A DNA stretch of 47,201 nt from Clostridia bacterium (GCA_017532155.1 JAFXJP010000022.1:1-47201), one strand, 5' to 3'; numbered from the stretch's first letter, positions 16,767-26,484 are shown. Program-made: numbers and translations. The notes: generated from the sequence alone by a model not told the origin.

Positions 16767-19658
16767 ATGAAAATCGACCTGACCTGCCCAGTTGAATTAT
16801 GGCATCACGCCCTGCCCACGCCCGAAGACCCCGTCTGCCGACTGCAGCTGTTCAATCTGACCGAACAGACCGTTGTCAGCATTCAGGCGGTCTTTTCGTG
16901 CTACGATCGCAGCGGCGCGCTGATGTCGCGTCAGGTTGAGCGCGTGCAGGGCCTTCTGGGCGAACCCCGCAGCGCCTTTGAAATGACAACGGAGCTCGAA
17001 GACGGGCTGAGCGTGGATGGGCTTGATTTTTCGATCGAAAAAGTCTGGTTTTCCGACGGCACCGTCTGGCGCCATGTGATGGGCCATGGCAGCGAATACA
17101 CCCCCAATGCCCTCCCCTCCGGCCGCAGGCTGGATGTGCTGCTCTATCTGGCCGGCGCCGACGCCATGGGATTTCCCAGCGATCAGGGCGCGGTATGGGT
17201 GTGCGTGTGCGGCCGTCCCAACAGTCCGGGAGAAGACAGCTGCCGCCGCTGCGGACGGCAAAAGCGCGATGTATTTACCAGCTTCAATGAAGCCTCGGTA
17301 GAAACCATCATTTTCAATCACGAAAGCGCCATGGAAGAAAAGGCCCGCCGCGAGCGTGCCGAAAAGCAGCGCATCGCTGAAGCACAGGCTGCGCTCCTGC
17401 AAAAAAAGAAAAAGCGCCGCCGCGCCATCACTGTATCCGTCACGTTGACAGTGCTTTTGCTCCTCAGCGCCTGGGGCATTTATTTCCACGGCATCCCCTA
17501 TTACCGCTATTACACCGCCAGAGAGCAGATGGAAAACGGCGTGTATGTCAGCGCCCGCAGCGAATTTGTAAAGCTGGCAGCGCTGCGCGGCAAGTATTCT
17601 CTGCCCATCAAGGTGGACGCGCTGAACCTCGATATCGATCTGCTGGACAGCGTGTTCTATCACAAGAGCGCCACCCTCATCAAGGAATGCGACTACCGGC
17701 AGGCCAAATCCTCCATGCAGACAGGCACCATCACCTCGCTTAAGACCGCGCAGGACGCCTTTGATGCACTGGGAGAATATCAGGACAGCGCCGATCTTGC
17801 CAAGGCTGCGCGGTATCAGCGCGCCGAGCATCTGGCCGCTACCGGCCAGTACGAAAGCGCTGTGGCCGTATACGATGAAATTCTCACCTATGAAAGCAGC
17901 GCCGATCGCCGCAGTGCCGCTGTGTACAATTGGGCCGGTCAGCTGATGAGTCAGAAGGACTACACCGCCGCCCGGGAAAAATATCTGTCGCTGGGCAATT
18001 ATCAGGACGCAGCCACACAGGCCAACGACTGCCTGTATCAGCCTGCGCTCTCCGCCATCGACAGCGGCGATTATCTCTCTGCCATCTCTCTGCTTTCGCA
18101 GCTGGACGCTGCTTATCAGAACACCGCCCTGCGCCTGCAGGAAGCCTATTACGGCGCCGCCGGCCAGTATTTTGATCAGCAGGATTATGACACCGCGGCA
18201 GATTATTATCTGCTGGCCGGCGATTATCTGGACGCCTATTCGCAGGCCACCGCCTGCCTGTATGAGCCTGCCTACGCGCTGATGCAGGATGGCGATTACG
18301 CCGCCGCCAAGGAAAGCTTTGATAAGATCCTCACCTACCGCGATTCGCAGCAGCTCTCTTACGAATGCTCCTATATGCTGGCGCTGGCCGAGTATGAGCT
18401 GGGCAATTACGCCCAGGCCTGCCTGCTAGTAGAGGATGCGCTGGAGTACGCCCCGGCCGCCGAATTGATGCAGGAATGCACCTATCTGCCCGCCGTCGCC
18501 CTGCAGCAGGAAGACGATCTGACCAACGCCCTGATGCTGTTTGAGAGCATCCCCGGCTACCGCGATGCGGATGATCGCGCGCAGCTGATCCGCTATGATC
18601 TGGCGCTCATCATGATGGAGAACAAAAACTACGCCGCCGCCATCACCGCCTTTGAGGCGCTGGGCGCGTATGAAAACAGCGCCGCCGAGCTGCAAAAGGC
18701 GCAATATGCCTATGCGCTGCAGCTGATTGACAACGCGCAGTATGAGGACGCTTCCGCGCGTCTTACAGCGCTCTCCCCCTATGAGGAAAGCGATTTCTAC
18801 TACAAAAAAGCGCAGTTCCTGCTGGGCCAGCAGTATGATGCGCTGGGCGATCTGTCCTCCGCTGCCGCCTGCTATTATAACGCCGGCGATTACGAAGGCG
18901 CCGCCGCTCAGTATGGCAAATGCATGTATACCCTGGCGGAGGCCGCGCTTGCCAAGGAAGACTTTGACGCCGCCGCCGGCTATCTGAGCATGATTCCCGA
19001 TTATGCCGACGCCGAAGTGCTGCGTCAGCAGAGCGTGTATCGCTCCGCCGCCCTGCGCCGTGATGCGGGGGATCTGAGCGGCGCTGCCGCGCAGTTTGCC
19101 TCCATCCCCGATTATGAGGACGCCGCCGCCCAGGCCGAGGCCTGCTACGACGCCTATTATGCCGAAGCCTACACCGCCGCGCAGCAGGCCATTGCCGACA
19201 AGCGCTACGGCGATGCGGTTGCCGCGCTTGAAAATGTCTCGCGCGAGAACATGTCTGCCAAGTATGCCGACGTGGCGGAGATGTACGACGCCGCCAATTA
19301 CGAATACGCCAACGAATTGTACGCTGACAAAAAGCCCTACGAAGCACTGCGGTATTACAACAATATCCTGCATTATAAGGATGTGCAAAGCGATAAGCTG
19401 GACCGCGTATGCTACCGCATTCTGGGCCTGTGGGTGAGCACCACGGGCGTTGTAATGGAATTCAGGGAGGACGGCACCTGCGTGATCGACGGGCAGGAAT
19501 GGTACTTCTACGCCCGCAATTTCTCGCTGGAAACCGGCGAGCAGCCCGATGACCTGACCGGCCGCTGGACCATCCACTCCTGCAACGGCAAAACCATGTC
19601 CCTTGAAAACACCCGCACACACAAGCAATATAAGCTGACCAAGCAGGTAGAAGAATGA
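16767..19658 (+). CDS. Zinc-ribbon, single-span membrane protein with tandem TPR-like repeats
   Basis: The protein has 963 residues. N-terminal beta-rich cytoplasmic part (1-140); zinc ribbon CVCGRPN...CRRCG (about 150-170); charged coiled segment with EEKARRERAEKQRIAEAQA (about 190-215); KKKKRRR and a membrane span (about 222-243); then an extracellular array of about 20 degenerate TPR-like repeats with the theme Y-x-x-A-x-x-x-Y/F...Y-x-D-A/S (residues about 250-900). A small terminal domain begins at LGLWVSTTGVVMEF and resembles lipocalin-like beta folds. The array probably forms a long superhelical scaffold at the cell surface. Its stop overlaps the acyltransferase start (ATGA), implying joint function, perhaps in envelope glycan modification (inference). 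Confidence 0.82.
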   Translation: MKIDLTCPVELWHHALPTPEDPVCRLQLFNLTEQTVVSIQAVFSCYDRSGALMSRQVERVQGLLGEPRSAFEMTTELEDGLSVDGLDFSIEKVWFSDGTVWRHVMGHGSEYTPNALPSGRRLDVLLYLAGADAMGFPSDQGAVWVCVCGRPNSPGEDSCRRCGRQKRDVFTSFNEASVETIIFNHESAMEEKARRERAEKQRIAEAQAALLQKKKKRRRAITVSVTLTVLLLLSAWGIYFHGIPYYRYYTAREQMENGVYVSARSEFVKLAALRGKYSLPIKVDALNLDIDLLDSVFYHKSATLIKECDYRQAKSSMQTGTITSLKTAQDAFDALGEYQDSADLAKAARYQRAEHLAATGQYESAVAVYDEILTYESSADRRSAAVYNWAGQLMSQKDYTAAREKYLSLGNYQDAATQANDCLYQPALSAIDSGDYLSAISLLSQLDAAYQNTALRLQEAYYGAAGQYFDQQDYDTAADYYLLAGDYLDAYSQATACLYEPAYALMQDGDYAAAKESFDKILTYRDSQQLSYECSYMLALAEYELGNYAQACLLVEDALEYAPAAELMQECTYLPAVALQQEDDLTNALMLFESIPGYRDADDRAQLIRYDLALIMMENKNYAAAITAFEALGAYENSAAELQKAQYAYALQLIDNAQYEDASARLTALSPYEESDFYYKKAQFLLGQQYDALGDLSSAAACYYNAGDYEGAAAQYGKCMYTLAEAALAKEDFDAAAGYLSMIPDYADAEVLRQQSVYRSAALRRDAGDLSGAAAQFASIPDYEDAAAQAEACYDAYYAEAYTAAQQAIADKRYGDAVAALENVSRENMSAKYADVAEMYDAANYEYANELYADKKPYEALRYYNNILHYKDVQSDKLDRVCYRILGLWVSTTGVVMEFREDGTCVIDGQEWYFYARNFSLETGEQPDDLTGRWTIHSCNGKTMSLENTRTHKQYKLTKQVEE

Positions 19659-20875
19659 CACAGCTTAAACAACGTTACATCCATTATACCGAAACCGAAC
19701 GCGATGGGCGCCTTCCCGTGCTGGATGGCGCCCGCACGCTCTTTGTGCTGATTGTCGGCGCATACCACATCTGGCAGCAAAGCTGGCTCACGCCGGGCAT
19801 CCCCTGGTTTGGCGAATACATCAGCCTGGATTTTCTGATGCGTTCGGGCTATATCTGGGTCGATGCGCTGCTGCTGTTATCAGGCTTTTTGCTGTATCTG
19901 CCCTATGCCGAGGCGCAGGAGGATGGCAAGGCGCTGCCGCGCATTCTGCCGTTTTATCGCAACCGCCTGCTGCGCATCGCGCCGTCCTATTACCTCAATG
20001 TGCTGATCATGCTCTTTTTTGTAGCGCTGCCGCGCGGGCTGTATAATACTGCTGCCGGCATGCTGAACACCCCGCGTTTAACCAAGGATTTGCTTGCGCA
20101 CGCCACCTTCACGCACAATCTGTTCCAGTTCAGCTATACCGGCTCGCCGCTTAACGGTACGCTGTGGACGCTGGGCGTGGAAATGCAGTTTTATCTTTTG
20201 TTCCCGCTCCTTGCGCGCTGCTTTGGCAAAAAGCCGGGGCTGACGTATCTTGGCATGGCCGGTCTTGCCTTTGGCTATCGCAATTATGTGAGCACGCTGC
20301 CGGACACCACGCTGTATTTCAATCAGCTGCCCGCGCATCTGGATGTATACGCCAACGGCATGGTAGCGGCCTGCGTTTACGCAGCGCTCAAGCGCCGCAT
20401 GAAGCAGGATAAGTGGACAGAAATTCTCTTCACGGCGCTGTTTTTTGCAGCAGCCGCTGCCATTATTACACTGCTCAGAGCACAGGCCGGCACCAACGGT
20501 TATGAAAATATCCGCATGGGACAGATGTCGCGCCGCTTCCCCTTGTCCGTGCTGGTATCGCTGCTGATGCTTTCGCTCCTCTACGGCGCGCGTCCGCTGC
20601 GGCTGCTCTTTGGCAACCGCGTCACGCGCATATTTGCCGAGATCTCCTTCCAGTTTTACATGTGGCACCAGGTATTCGCTGTGCAGCTGAAAAACTGGAA
20701 CATCCCCGTTTCCGTCTATGAATCGCCCTGGATGGAATCCGACCGCCCCTGGCAATACGTATACACTTTCTTATGCTTCGCCGGCGCGATTGCCATTTCC
20801 GCACTGGTGACATATGTATTCGAACGCCCGATTGCAAGATTTGGCCGACGGAAGGATAAAAAGAAAAAACGATAA
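19655..20875 (+). CDS. Membrane acyltransferase (acyltransferase 3 / OafA family)
   Basis: This 406-residue polytopic protein has about ten hydrophobic segments. Family landmarks are VLDGARTLFVLIVGAYHIWQ with the conserved His, GYIWVDALLLLSGFLL, FYRNRLLRIAPSYY with the Arg-rich motif, and NGTLWTLGVEMQFYLLFPLL with the conserved Glu. It should move acyl groups, often acetyl, onto extracellular carbohydrates. It is translationally coupled to the TPR protein gene by a 4-nt overlap. Terminator hairpin E6 separates it from the convergent binding-protein gene. Confidence 0.9.
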   Translation: MTQLKQRYIHYTETERDGRLPVLDGARTLFVLIVGAYHIWQQSWLTPGIPWFGEYISLDFLMRSGYIWVDALLLLSGFLLYLPYAEAQEDGKALPRILPFYRNRLLRIAPSYYLNVLIMLFFVALPRGLYNTAAGMLNTPRLTKDLLAHATFTHNLFQFSYTGSPLNGTLWTLGVEMQFYLLFPLLARCFGKKPGLTYLGMAGLAFGYRNYVSTLPDTTLYFNQLPAHLDVYANGMVAACVYAALKRRMKQDKWTEILFTALFFAAAAAIITLLRAQAGTNGYENIRMGQMSRRFPLSVLVSLLMLSLLYGARPLRLLFGNRVTRIFAEISFQFYMWHQVFAVQLKNWNIPVSVYESPWMESDRPWQYVYTFLCFAGAIAISALVTYVFERPIARFGRRKDKKKKR

Positions 20876-20894
20876 AGAACCGCAGCCGTTAATT

Positions 20895-20956
20895 GAAAAA
20901 GGTGAGAAAGTCATCGGCGAGCTTGCTCGCATCCATGATCTTTCTCACCATTTTTC
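20895..20956. terminator. GCGAGC-tipped bidirectional terminator hairpin E6
   Basis: GAAAAAGGTGAGAAAG pairs with CTTTCTCACCATTTTTC (one bulge). The tip is GGCGAGCTTGCTCGC, the family palindrome in reverse orientation, and the flanks TTAATT and AGTTT match copy E4 at 28877. It lies between convergent genes and has A/T tracts on both sides, so it can stop transcription from either direction. Confidence 0.8.
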
Positions 20957-20982
20957 AGTTTACACAACGGTTTTCCCGTCAA

Positions 20983-22569
20983 TCACCGCTGAAACGCCTC
21001 GATCCCGCGCAGCACCTCCGGCTCACGCACATCGCGCGCATCCGTAAACATCTTGCGGGTGAGGATCGATCCGTTGCGGTAATACAGGCACACAAACGGG
21101 CAATCCTCCCAGAAAAGCTGCTGAATTTCCTGCAGCGTCTGGCTGTAAGCGTTAAAATCCAGGCTCTTGCGCAGCTTTTTAAACAGCTCATCCATCTTCG
21201 AGGAGTTGTAGCGCATGTAGTTGGCCGTATTGCCGGAAATCAGCATAAAGCCGGGATCGGGCGCCGTATCCATATTAAAGGCTGCGATTGCCAGATCGAA
21301 ATTACCAGCCTTGAGGCGTGCCTTGGCGTCTGCAAAGGTCAGCGTTTCCACGTTGCACTCTACGCCAACCTCCAGCAGTCGCTCAGCGATACGATCGGCA
21401 ATCTCCACGCGCACAGAGTTTTCCTGCTCCTCGTACACATAAAAACGCAAATGCAGATTGCGCTTTTTGCCGTCAATCACCTTTTCGCGTACCAGATCCT
21501 CGTCGTCGCCGTCAACCCAGCCGCTTGCATCCAATAGCTCGATCGCCTTTTGCTTGTTATACTCCTGCAGATGATCCGCGCCGCTGAGATACGTCCATGT
21601 GCCGGGAATGAGCGGCGTATCGGTGCGCGTGACCATATCGTAATAGACATTCTCCACCAGGTCATCCATATTGATCATATACCGGATGGCCTGCCGCACG
21701 CGCACATCCTCCAGTTCTACCGAGCGATTATTCATCATCAGCGTTTCCAGCTGCGTGGTGCGGTAGCCAACATTATAGCTCGTCACACCGCTGCGATACT
21801 GCGCCGCCGTGATCGCGCGCGTCAAAACCGCATCCACACGGCTGTATTCATAGCTGGAAATCAGCTCACGGTTGGTGGAATGGAAGGTCACCATGATCTG
21901 CCGGATGTCCGGCTGACTTTTCCACCAGCCGGTATACGCGCTCAAAAGCATGTAATCGCGCGGCACAAAGATATCCAGGTAATACGCGCCCGTGCCTACG
22001 GGATTGTCCGCCTGCACCTCGCTGGCCTTGAGGATGGGGAAGTTCATCGCATACAGGAAGGAATACGCCGGACGATTAACGGTCTTAATAACCACCGTCA
22101 GGTTATCGCTGGCCTGTATGGAATCGATAAAATACTTGAGCGTGGAATAACGGCCCTTTCCTTCCTCCGCCAGACGCAGGATTTCCTCCGCCGTGGCAAC
22201 TACGTCATGCGCCGTGAGCGGCGTGCCGTCATGGAAGGTAATGCCCTCGCGCAGATAAAAATACCAGGTCTTACCGTTTTCCGACACCTGATAGCGCTCT
22301 GCCAGCGCAGGCTGCGGCTTGTAGTCATCATCGATATACATCAGCCCTTCATAGAGCAGATCCGTCAGCGACATAAATTCACGCTCGACCGGCTCCAGCG
22401 GGTTCACGCGCTCGCTGCCCACCGAGATAACGCCCAGATGCAGCGCATCTTCCTGCAGATAGGAAGCCATTGCCGGAGATGCCAGCGACAGCATCATCAC
22501 CACCGCCAGCAAAAGCGCACATTTACACCTGATCCTGATAGTAATGCTGGAAGTAGATCGCATAGGCAT
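20983..22569 (-). CDS. ABC transporter substrate-binding protein, family 5 (peptide type)
   Basis: The 528-residue protein has an N-terminal hydrophobic export signal (ALLLAVVMMLSLASPAMA) and the SBP_bac_5 fold. Recognisable parts are the segments PLEPVEREFMSLTDLLYEGL, LREGITFHDGTPLTAHDVVAT, VRQAIRYMINMDDLVE and DCPFVCLYYRNG. It should bind oligopeptides or related ligands, but no permease or ATPase genes accompany it. The start at 22569 overlaps the end of the transglycosylase gene by 47 nt. It has AGGAAAGG six bases upstream, so it is probably translationally coupled. It is last of the polA-coaE-slt operon. Confidence 0.88.
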   Translation of the reverse strand: MPMRSTSSITIRIRCKCALLLAVVMMLSLASPAMASYLQEDALHLGVISVGSERVNPLEPVEREFMSLTDLLYEGLMYIDDDYKPQPALAERYQVSENGKTWYFYLREGITFHDGTPLTAHDVVATAEEILRLAEEGKGRYSTLKYFIDSIQASDNLTVVIKTVNRPAYSFLYAMNFPILKASEVQADNPVGTGAYYLDIFVPRDYMLLSAYTGWWKSQPDIRQIMVTFHSTNRELISSYEYSRVDAVLTRAITAAQYRSGVTSYNVGYRTTQLETLMMNNRSVELEDVRVRQAIRYMINMDDLVENVYYDMVTRTDTPLIPGTWTYLSGADHLQEYNKQKAIELLDASGWVDGDDEDLVREKVIDGKKRNLHLRFYVYEEQENSVRVEIADRIAERLLEVGVECNVETLTFADAKARLKAGNFDLAIAAFNMDTAPDPGFMLISGNTANYMRYNSSKMDELFKKLRKSLDFNAYSQTLQEIQQLFWEDCPFVCLYYRNGSILTRKMFTDARDVREPEVLRGIEAFQR

Positions 22570-23272
22570 TCATCACCTTTCCTGCGTAATAGCGCGTGTC
22601 CTCCATGGGGATATCCTCCACCTTCAGGTTCACGCCATCGTCGGCATATTTCATGGCCCAGAGCTTTACATTGTTGGGGCCGGCATGATAAGCGCAGGCA
22701 ATCTTGATGGGATCGCCGTTAAAAATCCTGCTCAGATAACCGATATACCAGCAGCCGTAGCGGATGTTGGTTTCAGCGTCATACATATCGCTCCACGTGG
22801 CGCCGTCATTCAGCTTACGGTTGACAAACTCATAGGTGTCTTCCATCACCTGCATCAGGCCGCGCGCGCCCACGCTGCTCTCCGCGGAGGGATCATAACT
22901 GCTCTCGCGCAGAATGATCGCCGCAATAAAGGCCGGATGCACGTCATTTTCCGCCGCGTATCTTTCAATATAATCGCGGTAGCCGACCGTGTGACGCTCA
23001 ACCAGCATCTGATAATCCTGCGCCGCACGCTCGCGATCTTCCGTCAATCGCTTCATATTGCCGTTGGCAATGCCCAGCATGACGCCCGCAAGCACCAGCA
23101 CCAGGCACAAAACAATCACCGTGCGCACGGGAAACTGGCCGGATGCGCGCTTTTTTCTGCGTCTGTCAGCAGGCTTATTGGGCTGTATCGTTTTTTCCTT
23201 CTGCACCGGCTGCTGATGCCGCGTGCTGCGACGGTTGCGCTGCGGCGCAGAAGGCAGTTTTACTTCAGACAA
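22523..23272 (-). CDS. Lytic murein transglycosylase (SLT domain), membrane-anchored
   Basis: The protein has 249 residues. A basic, disordered N-terminus (1-48) precedes a membrane span (about 50-68), a short stalk, and the SLT domain (about 100-249). The catalytic Glu is at 123 in ILRESSYDP, followed by the family motifs GARGLMQV, NIRYGCWYIGYL and ACAYHAGPNNVKLW. It cleaves peptidoglycan glycan strands by forming 1,6-anhydro ends on the outer membrane face. The start overlaps the coaE stop by 8 nt. The same order coaE-slt occurs in many clostridia. Confidence 0.93.
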   Translation of the reverse strand: MSEVKLPSAPQRNRRSTRHQQPVQKEKTIQPNKPADRRRKKRASGQFPVRTVIVLCLVLVLAGVMLGIANGNMKRLTEDRERAAQDYQMLVERHTVGYRDYIERYAAENDVHPAFIAAIILRESSYDPSAESSVGARGLMQVMEDTYEFVNRKLNDGATWSDMYDAETNIRYGCWYIGYLSRIFNGDPIKIACAYHAGPNNVKLWAMKYADDGVNLKVEDIPMEDTRYYAGKVMNAYAIYFQHYYQDQV

Positions 23273-23876
23273 GTTGTAATCTCCTTTGCAAATCCCGCAT
23301 CAGCCCGCGCACGCGGCGGCGGGTGGCGCGAAAGCTTCCCGAGGTATCAATGAGGTGCTGCGCGCGCGCTTTTTTTTCGGCGACGGGCATCTGGCTGGCC
23401 ATGCGAGAGAGCGCCTGCTCGCGGGACATATGATCCCGCTTCATTACGCGGCGCACCTGCTCTTTCTCCGGCACATGCACGCACCACACCTCGTCGCACT
23501 GCGCGTCCATGCCCGTTTCATACAAAAGCGGCACATCCCAAAACACAATATCGGCTTTTGCTTCATCTGTCAACCGCTGCATTTTTCCAATCACCAGGGG
23601 ATGAATAATTTCTTCCAGTTCCTTGCGCCTGGCAGCGTCGGAAAATACCACGTCGCCCAGGCGGCGGCGGTTGAGAATGTCCCCGTCAAATACCTGATCG
23701 CCAAACACTTCCCGCACCCTGGGCAGCGCCTCGCCGCCCGGAGCCGTCACACTGCGGGAGATGGCGTCGGCGTCCAGCACCGTTACGCCCCTTTCGCGCA
23801 GGGCGTTGGCAACGCTTGTTTTGCCGCTGGCGATACCGCCGGTGAGGCCTACCACATACGGCTTATTTTGTTTCAT
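23265..23876 (-). CDS. coaE: Dephospho-CoA kinase
   Basis: The 203-residue kinase performs the last step of coenzyme A synthesis, phosphorylating the 3'-hydroxyl of dephospho-CoA. It shows the P-loop GLTGGIASGKTSV (10-22), the substrate motif LDADAISRSVT, FWDVPLLYETG, and the lid RVMKRDHMSREQALSRMASQ. It overlaps the end of polA by 14 nt, the common polA-coaE arrangement in Firmicutes. Confidence 0.96.
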   Translation of the reverse strand: MKQNKPYVVGLTGGIASGKTSVANALRERGVTVLDADAISRSVTAPGGEALPRVREVFGDQVFDGDILNRRRLGDVVFSDAARRKELEEIIHPLVIGKMQRLTDEAKADIVFWDVPLLYETGMDAQCDEVWCVHVPEKEQVRRVMKRDHMSREQALSRMASQMPVAEKKARAQHLIDTSGSFRATRRRVRGLMRDLQRRLQLV

Positions 23877-26391
23877 ACCAGCTGCTCCCCACCTTGACTT
23901 CGGCTACCAGCGGAACACGCAGCGTGACCACGCTTTCCATGCAATCCTTCAGCAGCTTTGCCACGGTCTCGGCCTCATTTTCAGGCGCTTCGATGATCAG
24001 CTCGTCGTGCACCTGCAAAATGAGCTTGGCCTTGAAGCCGCCCTTTTGCAGCGCTTCATGCACGCGGACCATCGCCAATTTAATAATATCCGCCGCCGGT
24101 CCCTGCACAGGCGTATTCATGGCGGCGCGCTCACCGAAATTGCGGATATTGGCATTGCTGGCCTTCAGCTCAGGCAGCTTTCTTACGCGGCCAAATACCG
24201 TGCGCGCCTCGCCCGTATCATAGCCCTCGGCCACAGCGCGGCTCATAAAGCCCTTCACGCCGGGATAGGTGGCAAAATACTTCTCAATAAACTCCGCCGC
24301 CTCTTTGCGGCTCATGCCGGTGTTGCGCGCCAGGCCAAAATCGCTGATGCCGTACACCAGGCCAAAGTTGACCGCCTTGGCATTGGCACGCATGGCGGGC
24401 GTGACATCTTCCATCGCAACGCCTGCCACCTCCGCCGCCGTGCGGGCGTGGATGTCCTGTCCCCTGCGGAAGGCGTCTACCATCGCTTCATCGCCCGAGA
24501 AGTGTGCCAGGATGCGCAATTCAATCTGCGAATAGTCGGCGTCTACCAGCACACACCCGGGCGAGGCCACAAAGGCGCGGCGGATTTCTCTGCCCATCTG
24601 CGTGCGCACAGGAATATTCTGCAAATTGGGCTCGGCGCTGGAAATGCGGCCCGTAGCCGTGCCCGTCTGATCAAAGAAGGTGTGAATGCGTCCATCCGAC
24701 TCCGTCTTGCGGATCAGCGCGTCAATGTAGGTGCCGTTCAGCTTGGCCACCTGGCGGTATTCCAGAATGCAGTCAATCGCCGGGTGCTTATCGCGCAGCT
24801 TTTCCAGCGTTTCGGCGTCCGTCGAATAGCCCTTGCTGGTCTTGCGGCCGGCAGGCAAAGCGAGCTTTTCAAACAACACTTCGCCCAGCTGCTTGGGGCT
24901 GTTGATATTAAATTCGCCCACATTGCACGCCGCATAGATCTGCTCGCGCAGTTCGTTTTCGCGCTTTGTCAGCGTATCGCCGATCTCGCGCAGCACCTGG
25001 ACGTCCACCGGGAAGCCCGTCTTTTCCATATCAAAGAGCACGCGCAAAAGCGGCAGCTCGATGGTGTTGTACAGCTCCGTCACCTTCGCCGCCTCCATCT
25101 CGGCGCGCTGCTTTTCATAAAGCGCCAGCACGCCCGAAGCGTCCGCATCGGCAAAGGAGGACAGGTGATAGCTCTTTTCCTGGGGATTGAGCACATAGGC
25201 TGCCAGCATGGTATCAAAGACAATCTCCGGCAGCTGATGCCCTTGCTCGCGCAGCGCATGCAAAAGACGCTTGCCGTCATGGGTGATCACCTTGCCCTGC
25301 CAGATCTCCCGGCACGCGGCGATCGGATCACCCTCATTCATGCCCGGCAGATCAAACAGCGCCACCTGGCCGCCCAGCTGCGCCTTGAGACGCTCGCAGC
25401 CGCTGGCAACGGAGAGCGTATCCTCGCTCATGTAGGCGGCAATTTCTTCTTTATTAAGAGCGGCGACATTTTCCTCCGTCAGCTCCTGCCATTCCTTAAA
25501 TGTGCGCGTTTTTTCTTCCGTAACAGTCTGTTCTGTCTTTTCGCCGCCCAGACGCTGCGCCAGCGAAACCAGGCCGTATTTATACAAAACGCTCACGCCC
25601 TTTTCAGGGTGATTGGCGTCGCAATCGTCATAATGCACTTCAATGGGCGCATCGCGGCGGATGGTAGCCAGCCACTTGGAAAACCGCGCGCTGTCGGCAT
25701 TTGAGCGCACCTTTTCGCCCAGCTTGCCCTTGATTTCGTCGCCATGCGCCAGTACATTTTCCAGCGTTTCATACTGCGCAAGCAATTTCACCGCCGTCTT
25801 TTCGCCCACGCCTGGAATGCCGGGAATGTTGTCGGAGCTGTCGCCCATCAGGCCCTTGAGATCGGTAATTTGCTCTGGCGTTACGCCCCACAGCTCCTTT
25901 ACGCGATCGGGCGTGCATTCTTCAATATCCGAAATACCCTTGCGGGTAAGGAGCAGCGTAACGTCATCGCTCACCAGCTGCAGCGCGTCGCGGTCGCCTG
26001 TCAAAAGCAGGGCGGACAAATCGCGCTGAATGCACTGCTGCGACAGCGTACCCAGAATATCATCCGCCTCGTAGCCCGTCAGACTCAATACGCCAAAGCC
26101 CATGGCGGACAATACTTCCTTGATGATATCAAACTGCCCGCGCAGCTCATCGGGCGTGCGGGCGCGTCCGGCCTTGTACTCCGCATACTCCGTATGGCGG
26201 AAGGTGGGCGCATGCTCGTCAAAAGCCACCGCGCAGTAGCGCGGCGCACGCTCGCGGATGCAGCGCAAAAGCATATTCAAAAAGCCGTGCACGGCATTGG
26301 TGTACACGCCATTGTAATCCATCAGCGGCAGCGCATGAAACGCCCTGTGCATCAGGCTGTTGCCATCCACGATCAAAAAAGTGTCTCGCAT
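23863..26391 (-). CDS. polA: DNA polymerase I
   Basis: The 842-residue enzyme serves repair and Okazaki-fragment processing. The N-terminal 5' nuclease (1-290) has FLIVDGNSLMHRAFHA, GYEADDILGTL, LLTGDRDALQLV and the helix-hairpin-helix GIPGVGEKTAVKLL. The middle 3'-5' exonuclease-like domain lacks the catalytic DxE motif (AAYMSEDTLSVASG where it is expected), as in many Gram-positive Pol I proteins, so proofreading is probably absent. Polymerase motif A is DYSQIELR (about 617), motif B spans RANAKAVNFGLVYG, and motif C is QVHDELIIE (about 792). It is first gene of a four-gene operon. Confidence 0.97.
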   Translation of the reverse strand: MRDTFLIVDGNSLMHRAFHALPLMDYNGVYTNAVHGFLNMLLRCIRERAPRYCAVAFDEHAPTFRHTEYAEYKAGRARTPDELRGQFDIIKEVLSAMGFGVLSLTGYEADDILGTLSQQCIQRDLSALLLTGDRDALQLVSDDVTLLLTRKGISDIEECTPDRVKELWGVTPEQITDLKGLMGDSSDNIPGIPGVGEKTAVKLLAQYETLENVLAHGDEIKGKLGEKVRSNADSARFSKWLATIRRDAPIEVHYDDCDANHPEKGVSVLYKYGLVSLAQRLGGEKTEQTVTEEKTRTFKEWQELTEENVAALNKEEIAAYMSEDTLSVASGCERLKAQLGGQVALFDLPGMNEGDPIAACREIWQGKVITHDGKRLLHALREQGHQLPEIVFDTMLAAYVLNPQEKSYHLSSFADADASGVLALYEKQRAEMEAAKVTELYNTIELPLLRVLFDMEKTGFPVDVQVLREIGDTLTKRENELREQIYAACNVGEFNINSPKQLGEVLFEKLALPAGRKTSKGYSTDAETLEKLRDKHPAIDCILEYRQVAKLNGTYIDALIRKTESDGRIHTFFDQTGTATGRISSAEPNLQNIPVRTQMGREIRRAFVASPGCVLVDADYSQIELRILAHFSGDEAMVDAFRRGQDIHARTAAEVAGVAMEDVTPAMRANAKAVNFGLVYGISDFGLARNTGMSRKEAAEFIEKYFATYPGVKGFMSRAVAEGYDTGEARTVFGRVRKLPELKASNANIRNFGERAAMNTPVQGPAADIIKLAMVRVHEALQKGGFKAKLILQVHDELIIEAPENEAETVAKLLKDCMESVVTLRVPLVAEVKVGSSWYETK

Positions 26392-26413
26392 GCAAAATCC
26401 CTCCTAATATATT

Positions 26414-26442
26414 ATTGTATCACAAAATAAGCGAATATACAA
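26414..26442 (-). promoter_or_regulatory. Promoter of polA operon
   Basis: On the reverse strand there is TTGTAT (26442-26437), a 17-nt spacer and TACAAT (26419-26414), followed by AGGAGGG before the polA start. Confidence 0.7.
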
Positions 26443-26484
26443 AGAGAACATCGCGCATACTACGCACGGAGGATGTAAATTTTT

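Noticed and set aside
23761-25704. 647-codon forward frame opposite polA
   Set aside because: Shadow of polA; no ribosome-binding site or recognisable domain.
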